Source of the DNA: an uncultured Collinsella sp.
GTDB lineage: Bacteria; Actinomycetota; Coriobacteriia; Coriobacteriales; Coriobacteriaceae
Assembly: GCA_900544115.1 (NCBI GenBank)
Contig: UQTW01000012.1
Coordinates: 1 to 64,000 of the forward strand
Direction: 5' to 3'
DNA: 64,000 nt
The notes under the pieces were generated by a model. The model did no database searches. It saw only the letters and a program-made list of their open reading frames with translations, and was not told the DNA's origin. The position numbers were made by a program, and so were the translations under genes. This document shows, piece by piece, positions 62,699 through 64,000 of this stretch. How positions within the stretch are numbered: the first letter of the stretch is position 1; every line of letters starts with the position of its first letter.

Positions 62699-62880
62699 AG
62701 CGTGCTCCTTGTTTGCGTTGATCGCCGTGGGCATTATCTCATTGCTAGGTGGCTTGCCAGAGCGGGGTAGAGACCGAGCGTCTGGCAAAACTCGTTAACT
62801 GATTGCATTTCAGCGGATTGGGTTGATTGCAAGAGAAGGACGGCTATCCATCTGCCCTTCCCAGTTGAGTTCGCTTTGAG

Positions 62881-64000
62881 CTACTGTTCGTGCCTATGCT
62901 GCTTGGGCTCAAGCCTTCTCGCTGCCGCGAAGCAGGCCGTGGCCGCCATGGCTAATGCGATGCTGGCCATCCAAGCGGAGTCGCCGGTTACGGCGAGCTT
63001 TAGTTCATCGGTTGTCGTGTGTCCCGACCTTTTTGTAGACGCCTCGTCGGCGTCCTTTTCAGGAGTGGCAGGATCACTTTTGTTGTCGCCGGGTGAATCT
63101 ACATCGGTCTTGCCGCCCGCCTGCTCCCCTTGGGCCTTCCCCTCCACGGTGAAGGATGCATCGGTCGCCGTCCCGTCCTTCCAGACGGCCGTGACGGTGT
63201 GTCCGCCGGCGGCAAGCGTGTCCAGGTAGGCCGGCTTGAGCTCGATGATCGTGCTGCCCTTGGTTGCGGTGTAGTTCTCAGCGGAGGCCTCATTTCCGTC
63301 CACGAGGAGACGCGTGAACTCATCGAGAGGACCGCTGAAGTGGAAGGTCAGACCGTTCTCGTTGCCCTTTGCATATGCCTGTCCGTTGCCCTTGGTGGCG
63401 GCATACAGCGGGGCGGTCACGTCGAAGGTGACGTTCTCCGCGTCGTCGACATCAAAGGTCCGGACGCCGGTCTTGCCGTTACGCTCGGCGTAGGCGGAGC
63501 TGTAGACGAAGGTCTCATGACCCGCCTTGTCGAGGACCGCGAGGGCATGGATTTCAAACGAGCCCATCGAGAGCGACGTGGGGAACTCGATTTCGATATA
63601 GCCTCTTGCCGCATCGTAGCTGCAGCTCAACGTTTTACGGGCCTTTACAGAGTTCGGGTCCTCGACATAGCCGGGGTCGCCGAGAATCGGGGAGACAGAC
63701 TTCACGCCGTCCGCGTCGCCTACATTGCAATAGATGCGGAGGAGCCCGCCGACAGGGACTCTCTTCGCGGAGATGGAAACGTTCGAGACCGTGGGCGGGT
63801 TCCGGTCGATCGCGCTGCCGGTCACCTCGAAGCACAGCTCGCTCGGGTCGGCAACCGAGAAAGTCGCGCCCGAGATGCCGTTGGCCCTGGCGTAGGAACT
63901 CTCGTACACATCGGTCTCGAACCCTAGGTCATCGGTGACCGAAAGGCCGATCAGCCTGTGCCTTCCGATCCTATTGCTGTCGAATGTGAGGTCGAACCCG
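62881..64000 (-). CDS. Sortase-anchored cell surface protein, C-terminal part (partial)
   Basis: The frame is open to the window edge; 372 codons are seen. It shows tandem Ig-like/bacterial repeat domains (NPPTVSNVSISAKRVPVGGLLRIYCNVGDADGVKSV; MGSFEIHALAVLDKAGHETF), then an X2-like beta domain (TLAAGGHTVTAVWKDGTATDASFTV), a Pro/Asp/Lys/Thr-rich spacer, and the anchor LAVTGD, a membrane helix (ASIALAMAATACFAAA) and a basic tail. LAxTG rather than LPxTG suggests a class E-type sortase, as in several actinobacteria. It is probably an adhesin or surface receptor. The N-terminus is beyond the window. Confidence 0.85.
   Translation of the reverse strand, partial: GFDLTFDSNRIGRHRLIGLSVTDDLGFETDVYESSYARANGISGATFSVADPSELCFEVTGSAIDRNPPTVSNVSISAKRVPVGGLLRIYCNVGDADGVKSVSPILGDPGYVEDPNSVKARKTLSCSYDAARGYIEIEFPTSLSMGSFEIHALAVLDKAGHETFVYSSAYAERNGKTGVRTFDVDDAENVTFDVTAPLYAATKGNGQAYAKGNENGLTFHFSGPLDEFTRLLVDGNEASAENYTATKGSTIIELKPAYLDTLAAGGHTVTAVWKDGTATDASFTVEGKAQGEQAGGKTDVDSPGDNKSDPATPEKDADEASTKRSGHTTTDELKLAVTGDSAWMASIALAMAATACFAAARRLEPKQHRHEQ

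Overview
The window reads as a chromosome segment of a high-GC, Gram-positive gut actinobacterium of the class Coriobacteriia, most likely Collinsella. The base composition, the str/S10 ribosomal genes with many TTG/GTG starts, an E. coli-like purine (ygf) module, Coriobacteria-type dispersed palindromes and an LAxTG surface anchor all fit. This placement is inferred from gene content; no database was searched.

Layout. 1-4.9 kb: end of rpoB, then rpoC, whose C-terminal tail carries an alpha-CTD-like helix-hairpin-helix domain. 5.1-6.9 kb: an ECF sigma factor and its membrane anti-sigma partner, bracketed by 35-bp inverted repeats. 7-10.8 kb: str operon (rpsL, rpsG, fusA, rpsJ) without tuf, closed by a terminator. 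10.8-21 kb: divergent birA, then a complete type II fatty-acid operon (fabH-acpP-fabK-fabD-fabG-fabF-accB-fabZ-accC-accDA) in the gene order typical of streptococci, inserted between rpsJ and rplC, which are normally adjacent. 21-24.2 kb: PTS EIIC, CDF metal transporter, histidine phosphatase. 24.6-30.4 kb: S10/spc genes rplC to rplX, ending in a terminator where rplE would be expected. 30.5-32 kb: debris (IS3 transposase remnant, broken MTA/SAH nucleosidase). 32.2-39.8 kb: a sugar locus with a LevR-type regulator, mannose-family PTS (IIB, IIC, IID, IIA), a GH172/DUF2961 enzyme and a ROK fructokinase-like kinase, probably for a fructose-containing disaccharide or dianhydride. 39.8-42.6 kb: decayed mobile DNA, then a Gfo/Idh/MocA oxidoreductase and a DeoR regulator. 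43-46.8 kb: RluA-type pseudouridine synthase, U32 peptidase/hydroxylase, RidA. 47-57.3 kb: purine module (DauR/YheO-like regulator, NCS2 permease, SsnA, YgfK, polyferredoxin, XdhD). 57.4-64 kb: accessory DNA with an AbiEi/DUF559-like protein between two repeat arrays, a DUF4143 remnant, a possible type I toxin/antisense locus, a frameshifted exonuclease, an unknown protein and the end of a sortase-anchored surface protein.

The most unusual content lies outside the genes. (1) Two long hairpin elements (6960-7098 and 24227-24377) share an almost identical core of about 67 nt, but their outer stems are unrelated in sequence and each is perfectly base-paired (36 and 41 bp); one sits just before each ribosomal operon. 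(2) Three arrays of short repeats in strictly alternating orientation have clock-like spacing: 15-bp units every 40-41 bp (42632-42928), and 16-bp units at alternating 32/30-bp steps (57463-57725 and 59062-59295). (3) A 23-bp direct-repeat array lies at 59454-59567. (4) A convergent toxin/antisense arrangement lies at 60262-60496. These are direct sequence observations; their function is unknown.
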